Below are positions 1 through 8,810 of a DNA stretch of 62,654 nt, piece after piece. The translations under genes were made by a program, and so were the position numbers. Numbering within the stretch: the stretch's first letter is position 1; each line of letters begins with the position of its first letter. The stretch comes from Cytidiella melzeri (taxonomy: Eukaryota; Basidiomycota; Agaricomycetes; Polyporales; Irpicaceae), in assembly GCA_022592445.1 (NCBI GenBank), contig JABYQR010000276.1:1-62654 (forward strand), read 5' to 3'. The notes under the pieces were generated by a model, which was not told the DNA's origin, did no database searches, and was given only the letters and a program-made list of their open reading frames with translations.

Positions 1-1340
1 TTTTCAAAGACCATACCATAAAATAGGCGACAGCATGCATGGACAGCAAAGAGGATGAAGTCGACAGACGGTTACAAACCATGCCATTGCATCCAAATAT
101 TTGCCACTTCAAGAAGGGCATCTCGCTGGTGTCCCAGTGGACTGGTAACAAATACAAGCAGATGGAAAAGGTATTCCTCGGTGTTGTTGCGAGAGCGGCT
201 GATCCAGACATCATGAAAGCGGTGCGAGCCGTCCTCGACTTTGTCTATTACACTCATTACAAGGCGCACACCGAGGACTCACTTTCATGCCTACAGGACG
301 CCTGGATCCACTTTCATTCGCACAAGCACGTTTTTGTGCGTCTGGGAGTTCGTGACAACTGCAACATCCCAAAGCTTCATTCGATGAGCCACTACATCGA
401 CTCAATCCAACTTTTTGAATCGGCGGATGGCTATAACACCGAAGGACCTGAGCGGCTTCACATGGACTTTGCAAAGCTTGGGTATCGCGCTAGCAACCGC
501 AAGCAGGACATCCAGCAGATGACGACCTGGATGGAGTGCCAGGATGCGGTTCGAAGGTTCGACCAGTACCTTCAGTGGCTCAAGGCCGGCTGCAAGTCAC
601 AGCTGCCTTCACGCTCGGGAGACAACGACACTGAAGATGCAGAGGACGCAGAGAAGGATGGTGAGGAGGTTGAGCAAGAGACAGCACCGGAGAGTCACGT
701 GCGGGCAGACAACGACTCAGAGGAGTACAACATCTCAAAACGTCTGGCGTTCCCAAGCACGTCAGTGAAGACGATCACTGAAGAGTTTGGTGCACCGGAC
801 TTCATTCGTTGCTTGGAGGAGTTCGTCACGAAGACAGTAGCATCCTCATCAGCCAGCCGGCCGAGCCTACCAATACAGGCTGCCTCGAGCGCGAACTCCT
901 TCCTCTGTGTGGTCAACATGTACACAACGTTTTCAGTCTACAAACAGTTCAAGAAGCGGCTCCCGCATATGAGCCAGGTGTCAAAAACACTTGCTATGGA
1001 CTCAATTCGTGCAATACCTCCAAAGTCCGCAGGAGGTCTTCGACCGGCAACTCCATCTCAATTTTCAACCGTTCTTGCGCGTGAGGGAGGGGTCGACAGC
1101 ACCCAAGACTCAGAGAGAAGACAGAATATCTAGCCACCCTCTGAACGGTGAGTATCAGTTTTCATGGTGTTGCGCGAGTCTGTACGCTAACTTGTAATAG
1201 GGATGACAGTTGGACAAGACAGGCTTATTTTTTGACTTCCAAGCAACATGGAGCACATTAGCAAGCATCTGCTGGCATATATTGAGTGGTACACACCGTT
1301 CCACCGATACGGCGATCTCAACAGTATACACTGTTCACCT
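1..1340 (+). pseudogene. Plavaka-type transposase, 3' part, degenerate
   Basis: This is the C-terminal part of a Plavaka (CACTA-like) DNA transposase, which would act in the nucleus in cut-and-paste transposition. It runs off the left edge of the window. From position 39 one frame reads through typical Plavaka motifs: AVRAVLDFVYYTHY, NIPKLHSMSHYIDSI and ERLHMDFAKLGYRASNRK, up to FSTVLAREG near 1080. The frame then breaks. A second frame carries HPLNG, followed by an intron and MTVGQDRLIF, a conserved C-terminal block. A third frame carries LAYIEWYTPF near 1280. There are therefore at least two frameshifts and an in-frame stop. Similarity fades near 1340, just before the copia-1 gag. The first ATG in the window (39) is only an internal Met. 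Family assignment is from remembered motifs. The exact right end is unclear. Confidence 0.75.
1148..1200 (+). other. Spliceosomal intron in the Plavaka transposase
   Basis: This is a 53-nt intron with donor GTGAGT, branch motif GCTAACTT and acceptor TAATAG. Removing it joins PLN to GMTVGQDRLIF, which restores a conserved Plavaka C-terminal block. The length fits the other introns in the window (45-72 nt). Confidence 0.75.
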
Positions 1341-1416
1341 GCTCCGTGCTCATCTAGCACATTCGCTCCTATACGTCCACACACGCATATCCAGGTCCAC
1401 ATCCATATCCCTGATC

Positions 1417-3245
1417 ATGTCTACCTCTGCCTCTGCTGGTCCCTCTGCGGCCAACTCCTCTTTTGCCTCTACCACGGCACCTCCTCTTATCAAGATCGAA
1501 TCAATCGCCAAGTTGACTGGTGCTTCCAACTGGAAGACATGGAACGCTGTCATCAAGCAGTACCTTCGCGTCACCAAGTCCCTATTCCTCATTGACGGCA
1601 CCCTCACTAAGCCAGATGCTAAGGACACCGACTACAAAAAATGGGAAATTGCTGACGCAAACGTTCCTCTCGTCCTGTTGAACACCGTTGACCCTACACT
1701 CCACCACCTCGTCGATACCGAGACCAAAACTGCTGCCGAGATCTACGCTACCTTGCATGCCAACTACTCCGCCACTACCACTCTCTCCGCCTTCCTCAAA
1801 TTCAAGCAATACTTCCTCTCTCAGATGGACGGATCTCGCCCATTTGTTGAGCAGATTGAGGAACGTGGTCGCTTATGGAAGGAGGTCAGTGACTCTGACA
1901 TCCTCGACAACAAGGAGCTGCTCAAAATCTTCGGCCTCCTCTCGGTCATCCCCGACTCCTTCGGCAACATTGTCGAACCCATCCTCGCCGTCACCGCCCC
2001 CAAGGACCTCAAGTATGACAACATCCGCTCGCGCCTCATCAACGAGGCTTTGTGCAAGGGATTGTCAGACGTATCTGCTGTCCGGGCGGGCAAGCAGGCT
2101 TCTTCGGCTTCGAACGCCAACAAGAAGAAGAAGAAGAAGTGCAACTTCTGTGGGTACACGGATCACGTTGAGGGAGAGTGTAGGAAGAAGGCTGCTGCCT
2201 CCAAGGGCATCAAGGAGGAGAAGGAGAAAGGAAAGGGGAAGAAGTCTTCTGGCTCTACGTCGAATGGTTCCGCCGCTGTACATGTAGTTTCTGCTGAGGA
2301 CCCCGAGTCCAAAGCCTCCAACGCCGCTGTTTACTGGTACTCCGCTGGCTCTACGCCATGGATGCTTGATTCTGGCTGCACAAAACACATTACCAACGAC
2401 ATCAACGACTTCACTGAGTACAAGGCATTTGCTACGCCGCATTTTGCTACGCTGGCAAACTCGTCTAAGACTACAATGTCTACACTCGGTTCAGGTTGCG
2501 TGTCTGGCACCACAACCGTCGGCGGAAGGCAGCTCACAGTGCAGCTTGACAACGTCTTGTACTGCCCGAGCATTGCTGAACGCATGATTGCTATCTCCTG
2601 CCTTGACCACAAGGGATTCTCCACTGTCTTTTCAGACGGGGGAGCTTGGATCTACAAAGAGAACAAGACCTACGGCTTAGGTTCTCTCAGGGGCGGCCAG
2701 TATTGGTTGGAACTCACCATTTCAACTCCAAACGTCGCCTCCTCCACGCACTCTGCCACTGCTCCCATTGACCTCGTTCACCAACGCTTCGGTCATCTCG
2801 ACTTCGAGGCCCTTCAAAAGCTACGTTCTGAAGACTCTCCTGTTAAGGGACTGGCTCTCAGCGAGGCCCCTCGTTCCGAACATGTCTGCGAGGGCTGTGC
2901 TTTGGGAGAGCAGCATAGGCGACCCTTCCCTCCATCCTCCACTCCTCGTGCATCTCGACCATTCGACCTCATTCATACTGATCTTGCCGGTCCCATGCAG
3001 ACCGCGTCTATCAACGGCGGAAATCTGTACATGCTCACGTACATTGATGACTGCACCGACGACATCTGGGTGTATTTCCTTAAACACAAAGACGAGCAAG
3101 AACAGAGGTTCGAGGACTTTTGCGCTATGGTCAAGACACAGTTTGGTTGCAACATCAAGATCCTCTGCTCCAACAGGGGGGGAGAATACCAGTCGAAGAG
3201 ATTCATTCAACGACTGAAGGATCTTGGTATAATCTACCAATGCAC
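1417..3245 (+). pseudogene. copia-1 Gag-protease-integrase portion
   Basis: This is the first half of a Ty1/copia polyprotein. The start is set at the ATG at 1417 (MSTSASAG), because upstream codons in the same frame read through Plavaka sequence. Domains in order are: a UBN2-type copia Gag (residues ~20-200, KLTGASNWKTWN); a CCHC knuckle near residue 242 (CNFCGYTDHVEGEC); an aspartic protease with DSG at residue ~318 (WMLDSGCTKHIT); a GAG-pre-integrase His-Cys domain (HQRFGHLDF, CEGCALGE); and the start of the integrase core (HTDLAGP, Asp ~522). The second catalytic Asp, expected before GGEY, is Asn at residue ~586 (CSNRGGEY). The frame is lost near 3240, where the polyprotein continues in another frame. 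The element is therefore inactive on two counts. Confidence 0.85.
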
Positions 3246-5849
3246 AACCCTGACACGCCCCAACAGAATGGCAAAGCTGAGCGCTACAACCGCACGATTG
3301 TCGAATCTGCAAAGGCCATGCTCCATGCTGCAGGGTTGTCCAAGGGATTCTGGGAGGGAGATGTGAAGACAGCTGTGCACGTTTGTAATTGGGCTCCTAA
3401 GAAGTCCTTGAACTGGAGGACACCATACGAGAGACTCACAGGTGCACCACCGGATGTATCTTACTTCCGTGTGTTTGGCTGCCTTGCCTATTGCCTCATC
3501 CACAAGGATCATCGACGGAAGTTGGAGCCTAACGCTCAACCTCTTGTCTTTGTTGGGTATGAAGCGGGTTCTAAAGGTTACCGCCTCTGGGACAAACATA
3601 CCCATAAGATTGTTGCGAGTACAGACGTAGTATTCGACGAGACAGTCTTTCCTAACCGTCCTAACTCTACACCCCCGCGTTCGAGCGCACCTCAACCTAC
3701 ACCGCCCACTTACTTCAAACTTGAAACTCCGTCCTTTCACACGCCCTCTCAGAAGCCGGCTACTATCACGCCACATGTGCCTACCACTCAGCAAGTGCCT
3801 CCTCTCAGCGCACAATCTACGGACATTTGTATGGAACAGACACCATCCTCGCAGATGCCGTCACAGATACCACACCCCTCTTCCACTCCTCGACCATCCA
3901 CGCCAGCCACACCTTCACCATACCCTAGCATCTCGCAGGGCAAAGGAAAGGCACCAGATCAGTTCTTCACGCCGAAGACTGAATTCTCATCCTCACCGTC
4001 CAGACCAACCCCTTCGTCGTCTCGAATTGTAGAATCACCCAAAATTGAACCAAATCCCAATCGTCCCTCAGCACACAACTATCTGCCCATATCAAATCCT
4101 GCTCATCAGCTTCCCCACCGCACTACGCGCGAACAGAAGCGACTGGATTCCATCTGGCAGGCAGCAAGTCAGGATGATGTTCAACGGGCTACACAATCTC
4201 GAGGCAACAAGCTCCCTTACAACCGCAAAAACCGAGCAGCAGCAGTCCTCGCAGATGAAGCTGACTTGGTCCTAGCGGCAGCTGTAACACCTCAGGGGGA
4301 GCCTCGTTCGTACAGACAGGCTATGGGTTCTGAGGACAAGGATGACTGGTACGCGGCAATGGAGACTGAATTCAAAGGTCTCCAGGACTCAGGAACGTGG
4401 GACCTCGTCGATTTACCTCAAGGTTGCAAGGCGATCAAGAGTAAATGGGTATACAAGCTCAAACTCGACAAGGACGGCAATGTTGACCGTTACAAGGCAC
4501 GGCTGGTAGCTAAAGGATTTGAGCAAATTCAAGGCATTGACTACAAAGACACCTTCGCTCCCGTTGCCCGTCTGGAATCTTGGCGATATCTCGTTGCCCT
4601 GGCAGCCACTCTAGACTGGGAAATCCACCAAATCGACTTCCATCAGGCGTATTTGAACGGATCTTTGGACGAGGAGGTTTATGTGGAGCAACCTGAAGGC
4701 TTTGTGGTGGCCGAAGGCAAAGTATGCCGCCTTCGGAAAGCAATTTATGGCCTCAAGCAAGCAGGACGCCAATGGTTCCTCACGCTAAAGGCATGCCTCG
4801 AACAACTTGGATTCACCTTTCATGACACTGGTGACGTCTACCTCGAAATTCTCGTTGTTTACGTCGACGATCTTACCATGATGGGCAACAGCATCACTCT
4901 GCTGAAGGAAACGAAGACCGTGCTCCGCTCGCACTTCAAACTCAAAGACTTGGGGGAACTCAAGCACTATCTCGCTATCCGCGTCACTAGGGATAGGGGG
5001 AGCCGCCGCATATACCTCGACCAAGAGATATACATCAACAATGTTCTCAAGCACTTCGGACACGAGGACACAAATCCTGCGTCAACACCTCTTCCAACAG
5101 GTATCAAGTTGGAGAAAAACGAAGAGCATCCTTCACAATGCGATCCAAAACTCATTCATGAATACCGCAGTCTTCTTGGCTCCCTGATGTATGCCATGCT
5201 CGGTACTAGCCCTGACATTGCCTTTGCAGTTGCTCGGCTTTGTCAATATCAGTCAAACCCCACGCAGTCTCATCTCAAGGCTGCAAGACACGTCCTTCGC
5301 TACCTCCGTGGCACATCCTCCCTCCGACTCTGTCTAGGCCACAGTGACATTCGAGGAGATAAACTTGTTGGATACACCGACGCTGACTTTGCCAGCGATA
5401 CCGACAACTCTCTCTCCACCTCAGGCTGGGCCTTCTTCCTCGGCAATGGAGCTGTATGCTGGTCATCTCGCAAGCAGCAGTCCGTTGCCAAATCCACCTT
5501 TGACTCTGAGTACTACGCAGCACACGAAGCCTGCGAACAACTCAAGTGGCTGAATGACTTGGCAGACCAAATCGACATTCCTCTCAACCTTCCTATCACG
5601 CTTTATTGCGACAACAAGAGTGCTGTCGATGCTTCAAAATCTCCAAATGTCAAACACTGCTCAAAACATACCCGAGTCAAGGCGCACGCAATACACAAAT
5701 GCTTCAACGAAGGCCTCATCAAACTGATTCGAATCCCTGGAACTGATAATCCTGCTGACATCTTTACGAAGCCACTTCCTCATGATGTTCACGCTCGACA
5801 TTGCAAGGCTCTTGGACTCGTCCAGTATCGTCTCGCCGAGGGGGAGTAA
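3238..5849 (+). pseudogene. copia-1 integrase C-terminus, reverse transcriptase and RNase H
   Basis: This is the second half of the copia-1 polyprotein, in a frame displaced by one base from the first half. The displacement lies within a short C run near 3243-3248. It begins at the third integrase motif (DTPQQNGKAERYNR, with the catalytic Glu), then a long Pro/Ser/Thr-rich linker (~3660-4080). The reverse transcriptase follows (KSKWVYKLK, RYKARLVAKGF, YGLKQAGRQW, and the active site YVDDL near 4860). The RNase H has YTDADFA, SEYYAAHEA and CDNKSA, ending at ADIFTKPLPHDVH. The stop at 5847-5849 lies just after the purine tract. This half is otherwise open for about 870 codons, so decay is modest. 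An apparent upstream Met at 3120 belongs to an out-of-frame stretch and is not a start. Confidence 0.85.
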
Positions 5850-6209
5850 TGGACTTTTGCGGCGCTACTCATGGACTTCACCCCTATTGGACATTCTTTT
5901 GTCTCCTGTCTCATGACTCCTTTGTAGTATGATCGCATCTTTTGTTTCATCACGCGGACACTGCCTCGTTGCCAGCTTCCTTGTAGTATATAACCCTTTC
6001 ACCCTGGTTCTCTACTCCTCCATTGTGCTCTCATCTTTGCACCTGGAGTGAGTATTCCCCCCATTGCTCTTGCGTTATGTTGTATGCTCATATGCCCTGT
6101 TACCTAGTTGACTCGTCTCCGTGTGTACTAGATACATTCTATATTCACATTGTGCTCTCATCTTTGCACCTGGATTAACTCGTCTCCGTGTGTACTAGGT
6201 CCCTACAGT
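5850..6209 (+). repeat. Probable copia-1 3' LTR
   Basis: The segment starts with TGGACTTT directly after the purine tract and a TAA, and contains a TATA-like GTAGTATATAACC at ~5981-5993. A candidate end is CCCTACA at 6209. There is no second copy to confirm either end, so limits are inferred. Confidence 0.45.
6021..6198 (+). repeat. LTR intron (6048-6107) and adjacent spliced-looking duplicate
   Basis: A 27-nt block (6021-6047, starting CATTGTGCTC) is followed by a 60-nt segment with donor GTGAGT, a CTCAT branch candidate and acceptor CCTAG (6048-6107), then a 24-nt block (6108-6131). At 6148-6198 the 27-nt and 24-nt blocks recur directly joined, without the 60-nt segment and with one mismatch. 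This is what a spliced and reverse-transcribed copy of the leader would look like. Confidence 0.7.
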
Positions 6210-6275
6210 CTGCAGTGGGTTTACGACAGCGCATCCAGCTCTGCCTAAGTGACTACGTCCTCTCAACTTGTCATT

Positions 6276-6925
6276 AGCTGGTAGGTGGGATTTGACCGTT
6301 TCGCTGAATGGACCGTTAGTGACAGGCACAAGAAAGGGACGGGAGGGGCCCTTACCGCCTTCTCTCGTATGTCGGCAGGAGTTGCAGGAGGTGTCATCTT
6401 GAATTCGAACGGTAATAGGGCGACCTTGAGACAATTTTTGATACGAGGAGCATCCTGTAGGTTGCCATCGGACTTTTGAAGGGATGGAACGGGATGATAG
6501 CTTCGCAAAGCAGTCTTCATCTCAGAGAAGACTGTGCAAAGGGAACTGATGATCAGTACTGAGACATGATGGATGAGACACTTTCGAGCGCACAAGCCAT
6601 CGTGGTATTGATCCTACCAACGTTTGTCAACAGAGCAATCTTGGCAAACTCAATGGCAAACTTGGGGGTGTCAACCATATTGTCTTTGAGCACCTTGGAG
6701 CATTTGCTTGAGTTGAACAAAGTGTTCACGTAGAGATCACAAAAGTTGACGAGCGGCTTTCCGGGGGCCATCGAGTCGACGAACGCCTGTGTCGGGTTGG
6801 CAAAGATGAAGTACAGAAGGTCATACTGCAAATCCTTGCGGGTGAGCGACTCTGCGTCGGCTCTCTTGATCGGCAGTGTCTTGCGACCGAGGTATTGCGG
6901 ACTGATTCAGAGGAGAGCTCAGTGG
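6276..6925 (-). pseudogene. Fragment of an INO80-complex subunit (Ies1-like) gene
   Basis: On the minus strand the frame from ~6895 reads LGRKTLPIKRADAE, LTRKDLQYDLLYFIF, LVNFCDLYVNTLFNSSKCSK and IALLTNVGRINTTMA. It continues after an intron with FSEMKTALRSYHPVPSLQ, DGNLQDAPRIKNCLK and TPPATPADI, then after a second intron with ARNGQIPPTS. I recognise this as the conserved block of fungal Ies1, a subunit of the nuclear INO80 chromatin remodeller. The assignment is from memory of the family. Introns are 6532-6593 (donor GTGCGC, acceptor CACAG) and 6304-6355 (donor GTAAGG, branch CACTAACG, acceptor TTCAG). The similarity stops abruptly with TAATGA at ~6276, where copia-side sequence begins. Upstream the frame is blocked by a stop near 6905. 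It is therefore a host-gene fragment rather than a working gene. Confidence 0.55.
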
Positions 6926-7425
6926 CGGGATGAGACTTAGAGAGGTACGCAAATGTCACCGACGTTGCGTTGGCGTCGGACACTGATCAGTACTTGTCAA
7001 TATACAGGGTATCTGTACTTTCACGAAGCTCCAGACGCAGCATCGTCGCATCATGGAACGTCTGGAATGCACTCCTGGGAGCTCGACAGTAGTACCAGAG
7101 GTTCATGGCCCGCTTGGGGTCTTAGTCAACGTTGTAGAGAGCGTTTGAATACATTAGAGTGCGCTTAGTAGATCATTTGACAAATCATGCCCATTGCACA
7201 TCCTGACTAGCCAGCTCTTTTACCTGATCGACAGCGTCTTCAAGGCGCAGAGCCACGAGCTGCTGACTCTCCCAGTCAGTCCCTCGTCAGACCAGCTACG
7301 TCATTGAGACGCGGAGGGGATAACGGTGAGTAGGTAACCAGTAAGCAGAACGTACCTTGGTGTTTTGAGATGCGTACGTTTGGTCACGTAGTCTCGACAG
7401 CCTGCACAACTTGGACCTCTCAAGC
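6926..7425 (-). pseudogene. Probable upstream exons of the same broken host gene
   Basis: Three minus-strand pieces look coding: DYVTKRTHLKTPR (~7375-7410), DWESQQLVALRLEDAVDQ (~7215-7275), and a longer piece including DPKRAMNLWYYCRAP and SAFQTFHDATMLRLELRES (~7020-7140). They are separated by segments with intron-like ends, for example donor GTACGT at ~7359 and GTAAAAG at ~7226. Stops lie inside the pieces (after NVD, and after YIDKY), so the gene is broken. They may be the 5' exons of the Ies1-like gene, because spacing and strand fit. I do not recognise the motifs independently. Confidence 0.3.
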
Positions 7426-7777
7426 CTGTCCCCCCTGATTTATTCCACAGCTACCCGCCTTTGTGTTGTTAGAGTCTGAACATGTCCCTTGGTTGCAGTG
7501 AGTCGTTTGGCTCCTTCCTACGGCCTGCTTTGTACTGATCATCTGCAATTGGTTGGATACTTGAGTTTGGGGAGCTCTAGAGGTTGTTGTTCCCACCTGT
7601 TGATTCTCTGTTGAGGTTGTAGAGTCACTGTGCATGTAAAAACCCAACCGCGAGAATTTCTGTGTGCCAAAGGACTTAGCACCAAACAGAAAACTACGCA
7701 CCTGGCGAGGTTCTCAATACAGGCACATACAAGGAGGAGTCACGGAGTTATTGATCTGTATCTGTTGTTGTCTCGCC
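7426..7777. other. No recognised gene
   Basis: A 93-codon minus-strand frame rich in Gln, Ser and Thr (7420-7701) is present but has no recognisable motif. The stretch ends at the GTAAG target site of Gypsy-A1. Confidence 0.4.
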
Positions 7778-7924
7778 GTAAGTGTCGCGGAGCGACTGCT
7801 GATAGACTGATAAACCCTAAACAAGGGTGAAGTAGATGTGAGGGGGAGGTGGGAAGGGATCTCCAACAACGATAACAAGGTCAAAGTCGATGATAAGCAG
7901 GCAAGCAGGCACAGAGGCCGGATA

Positions 7925-7984
7925 CTAGCAGTGCAAATGACAGAGTTAATAAGGTATGATACTAAGTTACATGCAGTAACTCAC
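7925..7984 (-). other. LTR leader intron of Gypsy-A with duplicated 3' splice module
   Basis: On the minus strand: donor GTGAGT at 7984-7979, branch-like TTATTAAC, acceptor TGCTAG ending at 7925. The last 21 nt of the intron (plus 7925-7945) are identical to the 21 nt just upstream of the donor (plus 7985-8005). Equivalent introns lie at 17905-17964 and 29346-29405, with one mismatch in the first of these. Confidence 0.65.
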
Positions 7985-8040
7985 CTAGCAGTGCAAATGA
8001 CAGAGAGGTCAAGATGCAGAGCTAGGGAGGGTAAGGTCTA

Positions 8041-8049
8041 CTATATATA
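8041..8049 (-). promoter_or_regulatory. TATA box of the Gypsy-A LTR
   Basis: GTATATATAG on the minus strand lies ~35-55 nt upstream of the exon that precedes the LTR intron. It is conserved at ~18020 and ~29462. Confidence 0.6.
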
Positions 8050-8555
8050 CTGTGGCTGGGTGGTCTGTGCACAAGTTCCCACACTAGGGACTGGAGTAAC
8101 TGTGGGGCTGGAGTAACAATAGAACAATAAGGGACCAGGGTAGCTGTCAAGGACCAGGGTACGTAGAACAATAGAGCTAGAACAATAGAACAATAGAACA
8201 ATAGAACCTGGGGGAATCCCTGGGGAATCCCTAACAATAGACAAAAGACAATAGGACAATAAGAACTGGGGAAATCCCTGGGGAATCCCTGGGGAATCCC
8301 TAACAATGGAAGTGGAACAATAGAACAATAGCCTAGGTTGATCTGGAACCACTCCAGATTGAGTCTAGGGTTTGGGTCTGGACTATTGATAAATAAGGCA
8401 GGCTGTCACATGACCCGGGTTAGTGTTAGGTCCGGTAACACTCCTGACCGGAAAATAAGCGCTCTAGATAGGCGCCTAAGGCTGTAAACTTGTGACAATG
8501 TTGGAAAAATCCGGTCTCTGTTGGACTATCCATGTCATTATCCCCCTCCTAAAAT

Positions 8556-8810
8556 TCATCGCCTCGATGAACTCAGACCAGGGACTCTACCATCTGCCCA
8601 CTCGAGGTCAGATGCAATAGCTTCTGTGATGTTCTCCAACGGTTTCCAAGGAATGGAGTCGAAGAGTGTTTTGGGCAATTTCTGAGGTGCATTGGTGTGT
8701 CTGGCGTGGAACTCTGCAATGCTCTCTTTTGCATTGTTTAGATTTACTGCAGGTTCCCACGTTATGTCGCCTTCTCCATAGCCTTTCCATTTGACTAAGT
8801 ACTGCATTTG
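8556..8810 (-). pseudogene. Gypsy-A1 chromodomain, C-terminal part
   Basis: This is the end of the pol polyprotein: MQYLVKWKGYGEGDITWEP and NLNNAKESIAEFHARH, a chromodomain that would tether the integration complex to histones. It is cut off from the rest of pol by the Helitron-like insertion at 8811; the N-terminal half (VDDQQVYEVKKILDSWIY) lies beyond 11033. The closing residues (LEWADGRVPGLSSSRR) are shared with Gypsy-A2. The downstream purine tract follows immediately. Confidence 0.88.

Larger units (their letters stand above)
1345..6209 (+). mobile_element. Ty1/copia LTR retrotransposon copia-1, lacking a clear 5' LTR
   Basis: Gag, protease, integrase, reverse transcriptase and RNase H occur in Ty1/copia order, followed by a purine-rich tract (GAGGGGGAG at 5838-5846) and a probable 3' LTR. 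No matching 5' LTR is visible: only about 75 bases separate the Plavaka similarity from the gag start. The element is therefore probably 5'-truncated. It sits between the Plavaka remnant and the Ies1-like fragment. Both outer boundaries are estimates. Confidence 0.75.
7783..8537 (-). repeat. Gypsy-A1 3' LTR (755 bp)
   Basis: In the element's sense (minus strand) it begins TGACATGG and ends CGCGACA. It carries GGCGCC and AGCGCT palindromes near its 5' end, arrays of CTATTGTTC and AGGGATTCCCC units (plus strand 8110-8335), a TATATATAG box (8041-8049), and the leader intron 7925-7984 flanked by 21-bp repeats. The same LTR recurs at 17763-18539 and 29214-30003. Confidence 0.93.

Noticed and set aside
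1210..1416. Upstream extension of the copia-1 gag frame
   Set aside because: It overlaps Plavaka C-terminal sequence and has no copia similarity; the ATG at 1417 is the sensible start.
7838..8116. A 92-codon ORF conserved in all Gypsy-A LTRs (also 17818-18096 and 29259-29537)
   Set aside because: It is antisense across the LTR intron repeats and promoter; the apparent conservation again follows LTR similarity.
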